Positions 1 to 12,345 of a stretch of DNA of 64,000 nucleotides are shown here, in pieces (the first letter of the stretch is position 1; each line of letters begins with the position of its first letter). The translations under genes were made by a program, and so were the position numbers. The DNA lies in assembly GCA_037349315.1 (NCBI GenBank), contig JBAIAC010000574.1:1-64000 (forward strand), given 5' to 3'. The notes under the pieces are model-generated. The model worked only from the letters and a program-made list of their open reading frames with translations. It did no database searches and was not told the DNA's origin. The stretch comes from Chelydra serpentina (lineage: Eukaryota > Chordata > Testudines > Chelydridae).

Positions 1-1360
1 CGTCCCCAGCCGCACCCCTGTCCCCATCCGTAGGGCCCCTTTTGTCTGTCTGCTCCCCCCCACCTCCCGCCCATGACTGTGGTATCCAACGGTTGATCCC
101 AGGCGCTGAAATTCCCCGCCCCCCCAATTATGGAAGGGAAGCTGCGGGGGGGGGGGGCAGGATCCTTAGAGCTCTGGCAAGCAGGCCCCTCGCCCGTCCC
201 CCCGCCACACACTGGAGATGGTCTCCAGCAGCCTCCACCCTCAGTGTGGCACTGGGCTAGAGGCCTTGGGGGCAGAGAGAGGCCATCCCTGCCCATTGCC
301 CAAGCCCCACCTCCCCTTCCATCACCCTACGTCCCCCCTTATTGCCCCTTGGGCAGCCCTCCCCTCCCCTTCCATCACCCTATGTCCCCCCTTATCACCC
401 CTTGCCCAGCCCCCATGTCCCCTCCTTGTCCCGTAACATCCTTGGGCTGCCATTTTGCAGCTGGGAACGAGGCGGGGGGGGCCGGCCCCAAGTAGCCGCC
501 AGCTCCCCGCTGGCCTTGGGAGCTTCCAGCCTCCCCCACCTCCAAAGCCCCTGGGTGTGGGGAGCCCGGCTCCTGTCGCCCCCCCCCCCGGCATTCTAGC
601 AAACCCACCCGGCGGCAGCGTCTCGCCCCGGGGAGCGGCCCAGGGCCATGCTGGGAGCCGGTGGGGGAGGCACAATGGCTCCCCGGCTAATTGCCCTGGT
701 GGCCACCAGTTCGCCGCCCAAGGATGAGGGTTTGCGGCCTTCTCAGATCGCCCCTGGCACCGGGCCGGCTGGGCAGTGCCCCCTGTCACCGGCAGCAGGC
801 TGCCCTGGCACCATCTTCCCCAGCTCCGGCCCGAACCCGCCTCGGCCAGTCGGGAGCTCCCCGCTGCCTCTCCCCCGGCCCATTCTTCAAAGTCTGGGTG
901 GTGCAGGCCGGGGCCCGCGGCCTTCCAATTCCTTCCATTGTTCCCCTGGCGTCTTATCGCGCCGGCTGGCTGCCTGGCCCCGCTCGCTCAGCACGTCCTG
1001 TCAGCGTTAATCCCACCTCGGGGAGGCCGCGGCCCGCTCCTCCTCAGCCCCGCATTGTTCGCGGGGAGGAGAACTCCAGGCCGGGTTCCTGTATTTCAAT
1101 GAGCCTCCCGAGGATGCGCCTGGCCGCCTGCCACTTGGCAGCCCGGCCCGCCCGAGGGGAACGGGGTGATGGGCCGGGGCCGCGGACGGTCGTCTTCGCG
1201 CTCCCGCCCGCCCCCAACGCTATTGTCTGACGGCAGGAAACCGGCCCGGCTCGGAGCAGGGAACACGCGAACCCCCGGGGAGCTGCTGCGCAGGGCAGGG
1301 TGAGCGGGCACCCCAGGGCACCGGGAGAGACCCACCCCTAGGTGGGTGCATGGCCCATAC
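1..1360. other. GC-rich non-coding stretch, no gene seen
   Basis: High GC with poly-C and poly-G runs. Open frames exist on both strands but none shows a recognisable domain or a convincing splice pattern. A single TTCAAAG (near 886) is the only motif noted. Confidence 0.5.
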
Positions 1361-1369
1361 AGCTGGGGA

Positions 1370-1705
1370 GGCTAGCTCAGCACTCGGGGAGTCAGGACTC
1401 CTGGGTTCTATTCCCCAGCTCTGGGAGGGGAGTGGGGTCTAGTGGTCAGAGCACGGCCTGGGCCCTCAGGACTCCTGGGTTCTATTCCCTGTCCTAGGAG
1501 GAGAGTGGGATCCAGGGCTTAAAGCAGAAAGGGATGAGAGACAGGACTCCTGGGTTCTATTCAGGCCCTGGGAGGGGAGGGGCGTCTAGTGATTAAAGCA
1601 GCACGCTGCCAGGACGCCTGGGTTCGCCTCCCATCTCTGCCATTGACTGACGATGTGACATGGAGTGCGGCCTTGCTCTGTGCCTCAGTTTCCCCCATCT
1701 TGCAG
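1370..1705 (+). repeat. Tandem tRNA-like heads of a MIR-type SINE, ending in a MIR body
   Basis: Four copies of an approximately 75-bp unit start GACTCCTGGGTTCTATTCC or similar, at about 1396, 1470, 1545 and 1613. Each has a Pol III B-box-like GGTTCTATTCC. The last copy continues into CTCTGCCATTGACTGACG and TGTGCCTCAGTTTCCCC, the usual MIR body in sense orientation. The family assignment rests on resemblance to the MIR consensus; the tandem heads are seen directly. Confidence 0.75.
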
Positions 1706-2215
1706 TGCTGAGTTCTGGGTCTGTGGCATTTTCCCAAAGAGTTGGGGACCTTTGTGTTCCCCCCAGGGGCTCAGTAACCCTGGGGGGGTCTCTGCCCCCT
1801 GAGGGGGGGCATATCTCTGCAGTAACAGCTCTCCTGGGGGTGCTACCGACATTCTGTACCCATCTGTACTATGGTCCCCCACCCCAGCTCCCAGCCCCCC
1901 TACTCTGAACCCCTTTACCCTCCCCAGTCCAGCTGACTCTGAGCTCCCCCTTTCTCCTGCCCTGAATCCCCCTTGCCCAGATGCCGGTCCCTCCCTGTCC
2001 CCAAGCTGGGCTTGCCCCACAGATACCGCAATCCTCTCTGTCTCTCCTTGGCAGGTCTGGTTGTTAGCGCTGAGCACGGCCCCCTCCCCAGGAGGGCTCA
2101 GAAAACGCCGCCGCTGCCGCTGAGAACGCACAGACTCTGGGTCCCCCTGCACCGGTGCGGGGTGGCGGGGGATTTCCTGTGTGGTGCCAGCCCTACCCAC
2201 CTCCGGCCACCGCGG
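1706..2215. other. Non-coding, no gene seen
   Basis: GC-rich sequence between two SINE pieces. No supported exon. Confidence 0.4.
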
Positions 2216-2430
2216 CACTCAGCTATTATTGCTGTTGTAGAGACAGGCCCCAGGCAGCCTCTGCTCCCAAAGCGCTTACAATGGAAACAGGCCAGGGGTG
2301 GGAGGGGAAACTGAGGCACGGAGCGAGACAAGGGACTTCCCAAGGTCACTCAGCAGTAGCGGCGAGACTAGAACCCCGCCCTCGAGCATCCCAGCCCAGC
2401 GCGCTACCCACTGGGCGACACTGCCCCCTG
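2216..2430 (-). repeat. MIR-type SINE, antisense
   Basis: On the + strand the order is AAGCGCTTACAATGGAAAC, GGGAAACTGAGGCACGGAG, AAGGTCACTCAGCAGTAG, GAGACTAGAACCCCGCC and then GCGCTACCCACTGGGC. This is the usual reverse-complement layout of a MIR-type element: core, polypyrimidine-like body, then tRNA-like head. Confidence 0.75.
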
Positions 2431-3760
2431 CGCCGGGTGATTCCAGGGGCTGCTCTTCCCCTGCAGGGTTCACGACGCTAGTGCATATCACCATTCAGCG
2501 TGCGCCGCACTAGTGGGTAAAGGACTGGAATCAACCCCAGTGTAGACAAGACCGGAGCCTGCCGGTGCCTTCCCTTCTCACAGGGAAATCGGCGAGTTTT
2601 CCGAGAAGGGGGCTTCAGGTCCCTGCCTTAGCGACTCCTTCCTCTTTCCCCAAGCTGGGGGTCCCGGAGAGCAGGCCTCCAATGGGAACAGCTCCAGGGG
2701 GCGCGGGGGGGAGACAGACGCCCCAGTGGGAATTGCTCACACCCGGCTCCTTCCCAACAGCAGAGGAGGCACGGCCTGATGCCAGGCACTTCGGCAGGAG
2801 GTTCTGGCGGCCCCAGATGGCTGGGGACCGTCCACTGCCTGCACCCGCCCACTCTGCTGTGGGGTGACTGGGATGGGGGGCCAGGAACCCAGCGCTCTTC
2901 CTGGCTTAGTCGCTCGCTGTCCCCGTCTAGTGGCTATTCCGTGCCACTGAGGCCTGCAGGTTAAGGAAGCCAGCTCCCTAGCTCATACGGCAGCGGCCAG
3001 TGCTGTAGGATCCAAAGGTCCCCGGTTCAAATCCGCCCCCTTCCCGGGGCGGGGGGAGTTTTGCAGCACAAGGGGGCGAGCGCCGCGGGGCCAGGTCCCA
3101 GCGCTGCACAAAGGGGACTCACTCTGTCCGGGGAGCCAGCTGCTGTCCTGAGCTGCCCCGCCGGGGACCTGCCGGCCCGTGAAGCGCCTGCCTCTCGTGT
3201 GCGGTCCGTGCGTCACGAGAGCTCTTGGCCACGGCCGGGAGGGCCGGCAAGTGGGTCCCAGCTACAGCCAGAGAGCAGCCCAATCCGGGCCGAAAAGACC
3301 AATGGCCTCTCTCCCCCGGGCCCAGACCAGGTGGGCACGCGCGGACACGGGCACTGCAGGCCTGGGCGAGCTCTGGGTCGCCCACCCGCGTCCCCAAAGG
3401 GTTAAGTAGCTTTACCCAGCATGGTACCTGGTGGGCAGAGGAGGGCGGCGGATAAGGTTGGCAGAGAGGGGAGGGGAGCTCCCGCAGGTGGGGAAGGCCA
3501 AGGTGCTGAGGACGAATCTCCCGGCCAGACACTACGGTGATGGGCACAGTGGCGGGAGCTGGAGAGTTGGGGCCCCGGTAGGCGCAGGTGACAAGCAGGC
3601 CGGGCTCTGGCCCTTGGCTGGCTCTGGCTCTCAGGGACATTGGCACGAGAGCGGGATCTCCGCCATTCACAGGCTCTCGCCAGCTGCTGCCCTCTGCGTG
3701 TCAGAGAGCGCCGAGGCGCTCGAGAGAATCCCAGCGTGCCCCATGGGCGAGGAGGCGGCG
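2431..3760. other. Non-coding stretch with a tRNA-like promoter remnant
   Basis: No supported gene. Around 2978-3035 there is TAGCTCATACGG followed about 30 bases later by GGTTCAAATCC, a good Pol III B box. This suggests a decayed tRNA-derived SINE or tRNA pseudogene rather than a functional tRNA, because no acceptor-stem pairing is evident. Confidence 0.4.
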
Positions 3761-3761
3761 C

Positions 3762-3965
3762 GGCTACTTTTTACAAATGGGGAAACTGAGGCACAGAGCA
3801 GGGGCGGGACTAGCTCAAGGACACACAGCAAGTCAGTGACCGAACCCAGGAGTCCTGGCTCCCAGCCCCCCAATCTAACCCCACTAGAACCCTCTCCCCT
3901 CCCAGAACCTGACTGCCATTTGCCATGCTCTAACCACTACCCACCTCTCCCCTCCCAGAAATAGA
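3762..3965 (-). repeat. MIR-type SINE, antisense
   Basis: TTTTTACAAATGGGGAAACT, GAGGCACAGAGC, ACACACAGCAAGTCAGTGAC, CGAACCCAGGAGTCCTGGCT and CTAACCACTACC occur in order. This is a reverse-complement MIR with a partly duplicated head (AACCCC then AACCAC segments). Confidence 0.8.
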
Positions 3966-5039
3966 CAGTTCCCCTGCCTCCAGCCCACCAGACCCCGCTC
4001 CCGCCAGCGCCGGGAAGAGAACCCAGGCGTCCCCGGCTCTGGCCCTGTCTGATCAGGAAGCGGGAACCCCAGGGGGAAATGGCCCATTTCCAAAGAGCAA
4101 AAATCTTCTCGCGTCTGGGGAGGGGGCGTGCGGGGAGGGCATCAGGGCATCGGTGCCAAACTCCAGGGCGGCAGCTTCCCAGCCCTGGGCTGCTGGCCCA
4201 GCTCTGTGCCTAGGCCGGGTGGCCCTTTCCCGGGGGCTTCAGGGGTAAATGAATCGGTCCCGGCTGGGTGCAGGGAGAGGAGCCCAGGGCAGAATCTCTC
4301 TGCGGGCCCGTTCACTCCTTGGCCCCTCTCCCGAGGCTCTGAGCACAGGTGCCGACAGTCCTGGGGCGCCCATCCCCTGGGAACCCGCCGGGGCCCACCG
4401 TTCGCGCGCCCCTCCCCGGGACTGGGCCGAGGCCCTGGCTGCTGCAGGGCGACGGATCTCTCGGTTATCTCCCCGGGGGGGGGCGCCAACCTTCCTGTGC
4501 CCTGGCCCCTCCTGACCCGGCTCCCCGGGGGGGGGGGGGGGGGGCAGGAAGGGAGGGCCGGGCCCACCCCACCCACCCGACAGGAGCTTGGCCCCGGAGC
4601 CAGACTCTCCAGCCAGCCGCGCGCCCCGTCCTTGAGCCTCTGCTGATCCTCGCTCCTTCGGTGGGTCCCATAACGGGGCCGGAGCCCAGGCTGGGCTCTG
4701 GCAGCGGGAGGGGGGCGGGGGTCCCCGGACGAGGCTCTGCCCAGCGACAGGGCCCAGGGCAGCATCCCACCTGGGGGAGCTCAGTGCCCAACGATGCCCC
4801 CCCCCCCACTTGTGCCAATCCGAACCCTCCCTCCTTGTTGGCGGGGTGGGGTGGGGGGTGCTGCATGTCTGTCCCTGCGCCCCAGTCTCGGACCCCCACT
4901 AGGGGGCAGCAGCGAGCTGCCTTTGGGACAGGAAGGCTGGAGTGGGGCCCCTGCCCCCTCCCTCACCGTGGCCCTCGGGGGGGCGCTGTGGGACTGAGAT
5001 TTCAAGGGACAACACGTCTCCCCCCTCATAGCCCCCCTG
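3966..5039. other. Non-coding, GC-rich, no gene seen
   Basis: Includes a G run near 4528-4543. Open frames on both strands have no recognisable domain. Confidence 0.4.
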
Positions 5040-5125
5040 CCTCTCCCCATTCTAACCACTAGACCCCATGTCCTTCTCGGAGCTGGGGAGAGAACCCAGG
5101 CGTCCTGGCTCACAGTCCCCTGCCC
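5040..5125 (-). repeat. MIR-type SINE head fragment, antisense
   Basis: CATTCTAACCACTAGACCCC and GAGAACCCAGGCGTCCTGGC match the reverse complement of the tRNA-like head unit seen elsewhere in the window. Confidence 0.65.
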
Positions 5126-5955
5126 CAGCTCTAGAGATGCCCGCTGGAATGCTCCCCCCACCCCGATTCCCCTCTTCACCCAACCTGGCACCTCTCCGTG
5201 GGGTGGCAGCGCCTGTCCTGGGGATGGAGCCCTCTCCCCCGCTGGGCTGTGTGGTGGCAGCATGGGGATCCCCCCTCCCGCCCCCCATCGGGGGCAATTG
5301 ACTGGCCACGTCCCCCTAGGTGCTCTCTGCCCCCCCCCCCTCACTGGCAGGCCCAGCAGGGCTGGAGGAAGCCACCGGTAGGTGCTGTCGGTCCCCAGCT
5401 CCCGGAGTCAGGGGATCAGACCAGACTCTCGGCTCTCACTGGGAAAGGACCATTTCTCGCCCTCGCAGCTGGGGAGAAGCGCTCAGAATTGTGACCCAAG
5501 CGTAACTAACGCAACCACGCTGCCTGAGTCTGCTGAGAGCCTGAGCCCGGGGAGCGGGGAGCTGCCTCATTCCTCTGTACCCGCCAAGGTCCTCGTCTTT
5601 GGGGGCCCCGGCCAGCCCCACCCCAGCAGGGGACTCTGTGTGTGCCGGGGGGGGACACCCCTGGGGAGTCCACTTTCATAGTGTACCCAGGGCCCTGGAG
5701 GTGCCTTAAACCAGTCACGGGGCAGGAGGCTGCGTCTGTCTCCCCACTAGAGGTTGCCCTCCAGAGCAGGGGCGAGCAGCTCGCCAGGGGCCCCAGCCTC
5801 CAAGGCTGGCACCTCTCCCCAGTACCAGCTTCTGGGTGCCAGCCACGCCGGGCTCCAGCGCGCCCCGGCCGCCCCCGTCGGGAGAGGGACGGGCGCCGCG
5901 AGCCCCCCGCCCGGAGCTCACCTGGTCTGAAGGCAGCAGGACGCCGTCGGGGGCT
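5126..5955. other. Non-coding stretch, no gene seen
   Basis: Unique GC-rich sequence between a SINE fragment and the TCF/LEF-like cluster. No supported exon. Confidence 0.35.
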
Positions 5956-5963
5956 CCGGGGCG

Positions 5964-6056
5964 CTTTGATTCGGGGGGGTTGAAGATCAAGCGACGCGCG
6001 AGGTAAACTCGGGCCTTTGATCTGCGACGACGCGGGCGCCGTTTCCAGCTTTGATT
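5964..6056. promoter_or_regulatory. Clustered TCF/LEF-type sites, candidate Wnt-responsive enhancer
   Basis: Four matches to the TCF/LEF site (CCTTTGATC/G) lie in 93 bp: CTTTGAT at 5964-5970, CTTGATC on the minus strand near 5985-5990, a perfect CCTTTGATC at 6014-6022, and GCTTTGATT at 6048-6056. They sit in a short unique GC-rich segment just before a long minisatellite. The next gene downstream on this strand is SP5-like, about 11 kb away. SP5 genes are established direct Wnt/beta-catenin targets; the link to this cluster is inference. Confidence 0.5.
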
Positions 6057-6194
6057 TCCTTCGCCGCGGGCGCGGGGCCAGGAGCCGCGGCGCGGGGCAA
6101 AGCGCCAGCCACGCGGGGCAGCCGGGCGCAGGGACGGGGCAGGACCCACACAGCACGGCCAGCGGGCACACCCGGACAGAGCGCACCGTTCCGC

Positions 6195-8330
6195 AACACG
6201 CCACACACTGCACAACACTGTGCACACCAACACAACACAGCGCACACTGACACAGTGCACAACACAGCGCACACTGACACCGCACAGCTACACAACACAG
6301 CGCACACTGACACCGCACAGCTACACAACACAGCGCACACTGACAGAGTGCACAACACAGCGCACACTGACACACCGCACAGCTGCACAACACAGCGAAC
6401 ACCGACATACCACACAGCTACACAACACAGCTAACACCCACACACCACACAGCTACACAACACAGCGCACACTGACAGAGTGCACAACACAGCACACACT
6501 GACACACCGCACAGCTGCACAACACAGCGCACACTGACAGAGTGCACAACACAGCGCACACTGACACACCGCACAGCTGCACAACACAGCGAACACCGAC
6601 ATACCACACAGCTACACAACACAGCTAACACCCACACACCACACAGCTACACAACACAGCGCACACTGACAGAGTGCACAACACAGCGCACACTGACACC
6701 GCACAGCTACACAACACAGCGCACACTGACACAACGCACAGCTACACAACACAGCGAACACCGACATACCGCACAGCTACACAACACAGCACACACTGAC
6801 ACACCGCACAGGTACACAACACAGCGAACACCGACAAACCGCACAGCTACACAACACAGCGCACACTGACACACCGCACAGCTACACAACACAGCTAACA
6901 CCCACACACCGCACAGCTACAGAACACAGCGCACACTGACAGAGTGCACAACACAGCCCACACTGACACACCGCACAGTTACACAACACAGCGCACACTG
7001 ACACACCGCACAGCTACACAACACAGCTCACACCCACACATCACATAGCACCCACACATAGCACACAGCACACTGCATAGCTACGCAACACACCGCACAC
7101 TGACACACAGCACGCCCAGCGGGCACACCCAGACACAGCGCACCGTTCTGCAACACGGCACACACTGCACAACACTGTGCACACCAACACAACACAGCGC
7201 ACGCTGACACACCGCACAGCTGCACAACAGAGCGAACACCGACACACCACACAGCTACACAACACAGCTCACACCCACACATCACACAGCTACACAACAC
7301 AGCGCACGCTGACACACCGCACAGCTGCACAACAGAGCGAACACCGACACACCACACAGCTACACAACACAGCTCACACCCACACATCACACAGCTACAC
7401 AACACAGCGCACAGCTACGCAACACAGCGCACACTGACACACCGCACAGCTACACAACACAGCTCACACCAATACACTGCATAGCTACACAACACACCGC
7501 ACACTGATACACAGCACGCCCAGCGGGCACACCCGGACACAGCGCACCGTTCCGCAACACGGCACACACTGCACAACACTGTGCACAGCAACACAACACA
7601 GCGCACACTGACACACCGCACAGCTACACAACACAGCTCACACCCACACATCACACAGCTACACAACACAGCGCACTCTGACACACCGCACAGCACAGTT
7701 CACACCACACAGCTACACAACACAGAGTACACTGACACACTGCACAACACAGCGCACACCGACACACCACACAGTTACACAACACAAACACACAACACAG
7801 CTCACACTGACACACTGCACAACACAATGCACACTGACACACTGCACAGCTACACAACACAGCGCACAACACAGTGCACACTGACACACCGCACAGCTAC
7901 ACACCACACCACGCAAACTGACACACTGCACAACACAGCTCTCACCGACACACCACATAGCTACACAACACAACACAAACAACACACCACACATCAACAC
8001 ACCGTATAGCTACACAGCACAGCGCACACTGACACACTGCACAACATAGCTACAACTCTGCACACACTGCACAGCTACACAACAAAGTACACACCTACAT
8101 GCTGCACAATACACACCGATGTACTATGCAGATACACAACACATATACCTGCATACAACATGGGCACGGAACACAGTGCAGCACAGCTACACAACACAAT
8201 GCACCCTGTGTAACACAGCACACCCTGATGCACAACACAGCTACACAATACACACTGATGCATTGCGTGACACACACTCAACACACTACACAGTCACACA
8301 ACACACTTCAACACAGAGCACAGGCTGGCA
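6195..8330. repeat. CA-rich minisatellite (CACAACACAGCGCACACTGA type)
   Basis: A diverged tandem array built from CACAACACAGCGCACACTGA and CACCGCACAGCTACA-like modules. A segment around CAGCGGGCACACCC recurs near 6160, 7115 and 7525, so the array also has a higher-order repeat of about 0.4-1 kb. It has no stop codons in several frames, which explains the Cys-Val-rich and Thr-His-rich open frames; these are not proteins. Confidence 0.85.
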
Positions 8331-8454
8331 GAGCGCACACCAACACACGCCTGGACCCACATACACCACAGACCCTTCCACGTGCCCCACACAGGTCAGA
8401 CACACCCGTGTATTGTACACACAGCACAGTTCTCTGCCCGCCCCACATCTGCAC

Positions 8455-9400
8455 CCCGGCCACACCTCCCTGCCACATCCCTAACTCCCCACCCGTCCCT
8501 GCCTGCCCCACACCTCCCTGCCACACCCCTAACTCCCCACCCCTCCCTGCCTGCCCCACACCTCCCTGCCACACCCCTAACTCCCCACCCCTCCCTGCCT
8601 GCCCCACACCTCCCTGCCACACCCCTAACTTCCCACCCCTCCCTGCCTGCCCCACACCTCCCTGCCACACCCCTAACTCCCCACCCCTCCCTGCCTGCCC
8701 CACCCCTCCCTGCCACACCCCTAACTCCCCACCCCTCCCTGCCTGCCCCACACCTCCCTGCCACACCCCTAACTCCCCACCCCTCCCTGCCTGCCCCACA
8801 CCTCCCTGCCACATCCTTAACTCCCCACCCCTCCCTGCCTGCCCCACACCTCCTTGCCACACCCCTAACTCCCCACCCCTCCCTGCCTGCCCCACACCTC
8901 CCTGCCACACCCCTAACTCCCCACACCTCCCTGCCTGCCCCACACCCTCAACTCCCCACACCTCCCTGCCACACCCCTAACTCCCCACCCCTCCCTGCCT
9001 GCCCCACACCTCCCTGCCACATCCTTAACTCCCCACACCTCCCTGCCACACCCCTAACTCCCCACACCTCCCTGCCACACCCTCAACTCCCCACCCCTCC
9101 CTGCCTGCCCCACACCTCCCTGCCACACCCTCAACTCCCCACACCTCCCTGCCTGCCCCACACCTCCCTGCCACACCCCTAACTCCCCACACCTCCTGCC
9201 TGCCCCACACCTCCCTGCCACACCCTCAACTCCCCACACCTCCCTGCCACACCCCTAACTCCCCACCCCTCCCTGCTGCCCCACACCTCCCTGCCACACC
9301 CCCAACTTCCCTCACCTCCCTACAACCCCCTCAACCCCCCCACGCCTCCCTGCCCCACCGGCACCTCCTGACACCTCCCCACCCCCTACACTCAACCCCT
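8455..9400. repeat. 48-bp minisatellite
   Basis: Unit of 48 bp around CCCCACACCTCCCTGCCACA and CCCCTAACTCCCCACCCC. It is homogeneous from 8455 to about 8930, then has shortened and rearranged units to about 9400. Because 48 is a multiple of 3 it encodes an artificial 16-residue Pro-rich repeat in one frame. Confidence 0.9.
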
Positions 9401-11080
9401 ACCCCACGGCTGCCCCACCTAGCACAGGGTCCCTTGCCCAGCACCGGGCCCTGTCACCCAGCCCGGGCCCCGGGCCCCACTCTAAGGGGAACTGCATTGA
9501 GCTGCCCGAGGGTGCGGGGGGGGGGGGGGGGGGGCGCTGGCACAGGGCCCTCCCAGGCCTGTGGCTTAGCCAGGCCAAAGCCCCCACCCTTGGTGGCAGG
9601 GAGCACGGGCCAGGGCGGGGCTGCTCCGGGCCAGCCCTGGGGGCAGCCGAGAGGCCGCTGGCACCGGGAGCTGCCGTCCGGGCACGTCCCCGGCTCCGCT
9701 AATGAGCCGCCGGGTGCTCCAGGCAGCAGAATTCACGGCCCGGCAGCTGCCCCCCGCGGCGTCGCCCTGCAAACCCCAGATGTATTATTCATGCCCCCCC
9801 CACTCCCCGGTAAGGACTTTCCTGGGACTGGCAATACAGCCCCCCTTCCCCCCCCAGCTCCCTTTGGAGCAATCTGCTAATGAGCCGCTCCCCAGGGGAC
9901 TGCGGGGAAGGAAGGAGACCTCGAGACTGGGGGTCCGTCCACCCCCGGGTGCTGCCCCCTGTGGACGCGCCCCAAACTCCAAGGGGAGGCCCCGTGGGGG
10001 GGGGATCCTAGCCCCCCGCGCGCCCTGGGGAGGGCCCAGCGTCTGTGGCTCCCGGCCCCACAAGTGAAGTTCTCGAGACTCGAACTCAGAGCAGGGGCCG
10101 CAGAGGAGAGCGCGGTGTCCCCGCCCCCCACATCAACCTAATGCAAGGAGAGGGGGGCGCCCGCCCCGCTGCCTTGTTTTCCCCCTAATTGAATGGCGTG
10201 GGACTGGCAGCAGCTGCTTCTCAGATGGCGGCCGCCGGGGGGATGCGAAAGAGGCGGCTTCAAAGCCGGGCCTACGCGGCGCGAGCAAATTGGACCCGTC
10301 GTGCCGGCCCCGCGCGGGGCCCCGCAGGCCTTTGTAGCCCCGGATCAGAACCACTCGGCTGCTTCCTCCGATATCCGTCAGCTGGGTGGCAGGAGACGAG
10401 ATGAAACACGGGTTGGGGGGGGCACGGCCTGTCCCCGGGGCCCCCCGAGCTGCTGGTACTTGTTCTCTGCTGCCGCCAATCCCTGGATTTCCGGGGCAGC
10501 TGGGGTGGGACTTTGCGAAGATTCACTTTGCCCAGAAACTTTCTGGGCCAAGGGGAGGGGGCTCCCGGCCTGGCAGCGTGAGGGGCCAGGAGCCCCGGGT
10601 TGGCACTGGGACTGGGGTATAGACCTGCCATTGCGACCTTAGTGCCCCTCCGTCCTGCCGGAGTCCCTCACTCCTGACCCGCAGCCCCCTGCTAGCCCAG
10701 GCCTGGGCTCCCCACCCAGCCCTGCTGGTGCCCCTCACTCCCGACCCACAGCCCCTGCTAGCCCAGCCCTGGGATCCCCATACACTCAGTTGTGCTGATG
10801 TCCCTGGGACCCAAGCTACAATATGAAGCAGGGAGCGTCAAGGAGGCCAGTGGAAAACTCCAACCCATCCTGGCTAAGTAGCCCCAAAGTGTGGGGATCT
10901 AGGATGGAGGGGCCAAGCCAACAACCCCTCCCCCCCATGCCCCAAGATTAGGGCAGGGCTGTTCTGGAATCAAAGCAGATCGGCACAGACAGATGGACAG
11001 AGATACCAAGCAAGCGACAGCCGGCCTCATGGAGAACAATGTAGAGATGAATACCCAGGTAGCACTGAGAGACAGTCGGA
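9401..11080. other. Non-repetitive GC-rich stretch, no supported gene
   Basis: Holds a CpG-dense patch at about 10150-10340 and AT-containing words such as ATGTATTATTCATG (9780) and CTAATTGAATGG (10185) that stand out from the GC background. No exon could be supported. It could contain regulatory sequence for the SP5-like gene. Confidence 0.35.
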
Positions 11081-11275
11081 CACCCGGGGGGCTCCGAGGG
11101 ACAGCCGGACACCCGGGGGGCTCCGAGAGACAGCCGGACACCCGGGGGGCTCCGAGAGACAGTCGGACACCCGGGGGGCTCCGAGGGACAGCCAGACACC
11201 CGGGGGGCAGCAAAGGACAGCTGGGCACCGAGGGACAGCCAGACACCCAGGGGAGCGCCAAGGGACAGCATCAGA
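11080..11275. repeat. 29-bp minisatellite
   Basis: About six copies of a 29-bp unit (GACAGCCGGACACCCGGGGG followed by GCTCCGAG). The frame advances by one residue position each copy, so 87 bp (three copies) restores the reading frame. Confidence 0.85.
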
Positions 11276-12135
11276 GCTGGACACCCGGGGAGGGCTTTGG
11301 GGTGATTTGGTTGTCCTGGCTGAGTGGGGGGAGTGGCCGGGCCACGCTCCCAGCCCCACGAGCCCAGTAATGTGTCCGTGTGTCGGGCGCGCTGACTTCT
11401 GCCCATACACCATCACTAGCCATGGCCCTGGCTGGGCCCCCACGGCACCCCCACTTCCAGGCCCGGCGCGCTCGCGGCACGGACCGTGGGGATCCATCGG
11501 CCCCCAGCCGCCTGACCGGCCTGGGCAGCCTCTCTCCAAAAGCCCCCGTGGCGGGCGCGAGCCCATGACACATCCGCTCAGCCCTGGGGAGGGAGCCGCA
11601 AGGGAGGTGCCCCTCTGCTGCTGTACCCACCCCGAGGACCCCGAATCCCCGCAGCTGGGCACCAGGTGGCTTGGCCATTGGGTGGCTCTGCCGGGCCAGG
11701 CCTGCCCGGAGGAGGCGGCAGCAGGACGAACAGGGGAGGGCTCAGGGCCCGGAGGCTGGAGATGGGGGGCGGGAGGCTGAGGGCGGGTGGTACCAGTTGG
11801 GGGGGGGAATGAACCTTAAAGGGTGCGGGGAGTAAGCAGGAGGGAGCTGCTCTCTATCCCCCCTCCCCCAGAGCAGGGACACAGACCCCCCCCCCCCACA
11901 CCTCCAGGGGCGACCGATCCCCTTGGCTGGCAATGGGGGGGAACATAGCTGGGGGAGGGGGGATTTGCAGTTGTGCCCCCCCAAGGATTGAACGGAGACA
12001 CCCCCCTTCTCCGGCTCCTTTCCCAGTGGCCTGGGGACCCGCCCCCAGAGCCGTCCCAGTGGCTGCCTGGTCCAGACTGGGAGCTGCCCTGGTTGACACC
12101 AATCACCAGCCACTTGGCAGGCTGCAGCAGCCCCT
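11276..12135. other. Non-coding stretch, no supported gene
   Basis: GC-rich unique sequence with poly-G and poly-C runs near 11800-11900. No recognisable exon. Confidence 0.4.
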
Positions 12136-12139
12136 GGGG

Positions 12140-12345
12140 TGCCAGGACTCCTGGGTTCTCTCCTAGGATGCAGGCACCCCAGTAATATCCATTCCCAGCT
12201 CCGGGAGGGGAGGGAGCCGACCCAGGCGAGTGGTCAGAGCAGGGGAGTCCAGGGAGACTGAACTCCTGGGTTCCATCCCCCAGCGCCGCCGTTGGGTCGG
12301 TCACCACATGCTCCGGGCCTCAGTTTCCCCCAATCTCCCATAAGC
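12140..12345 (+). repeat. MIR-type SINE with duplicated head
   Basis: CCAGGACTCCTGGGTTCTCT is followed about 115 bp later by GAACTCCTGGGTTCCATCCC, then GTCGGTCACCACATGC and CCTCAGTTTCCCCC. This is a sense-orientation MIR body behind more than one tRNA-like head. Confidence 0.7.

Noticed and set aside
2978..3035. tRNA gene
   Set aside because: Good B box only; no matching acceptor or anticodon stems could be paired by eye, so treated as a SINE or tRNA relic.
6220..8009. Thr/His-rich and Cys/Val-rich open frames resembling metallothionein-like or keratin-associated proteins
   Set aside because: Cysteine richness comes from TGTG/TGCG in the repeat's reverse complement; no initiation context or boundaries, and the repeat phase drifts.
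9702..9815. Short exon with ATG and a GTAAGG donor (ATGTATTATTCATGC segment)
   Set aside because: The peptide is unrecognised, there is no compatible acceptor or downstream exon, and the donor could be chance.
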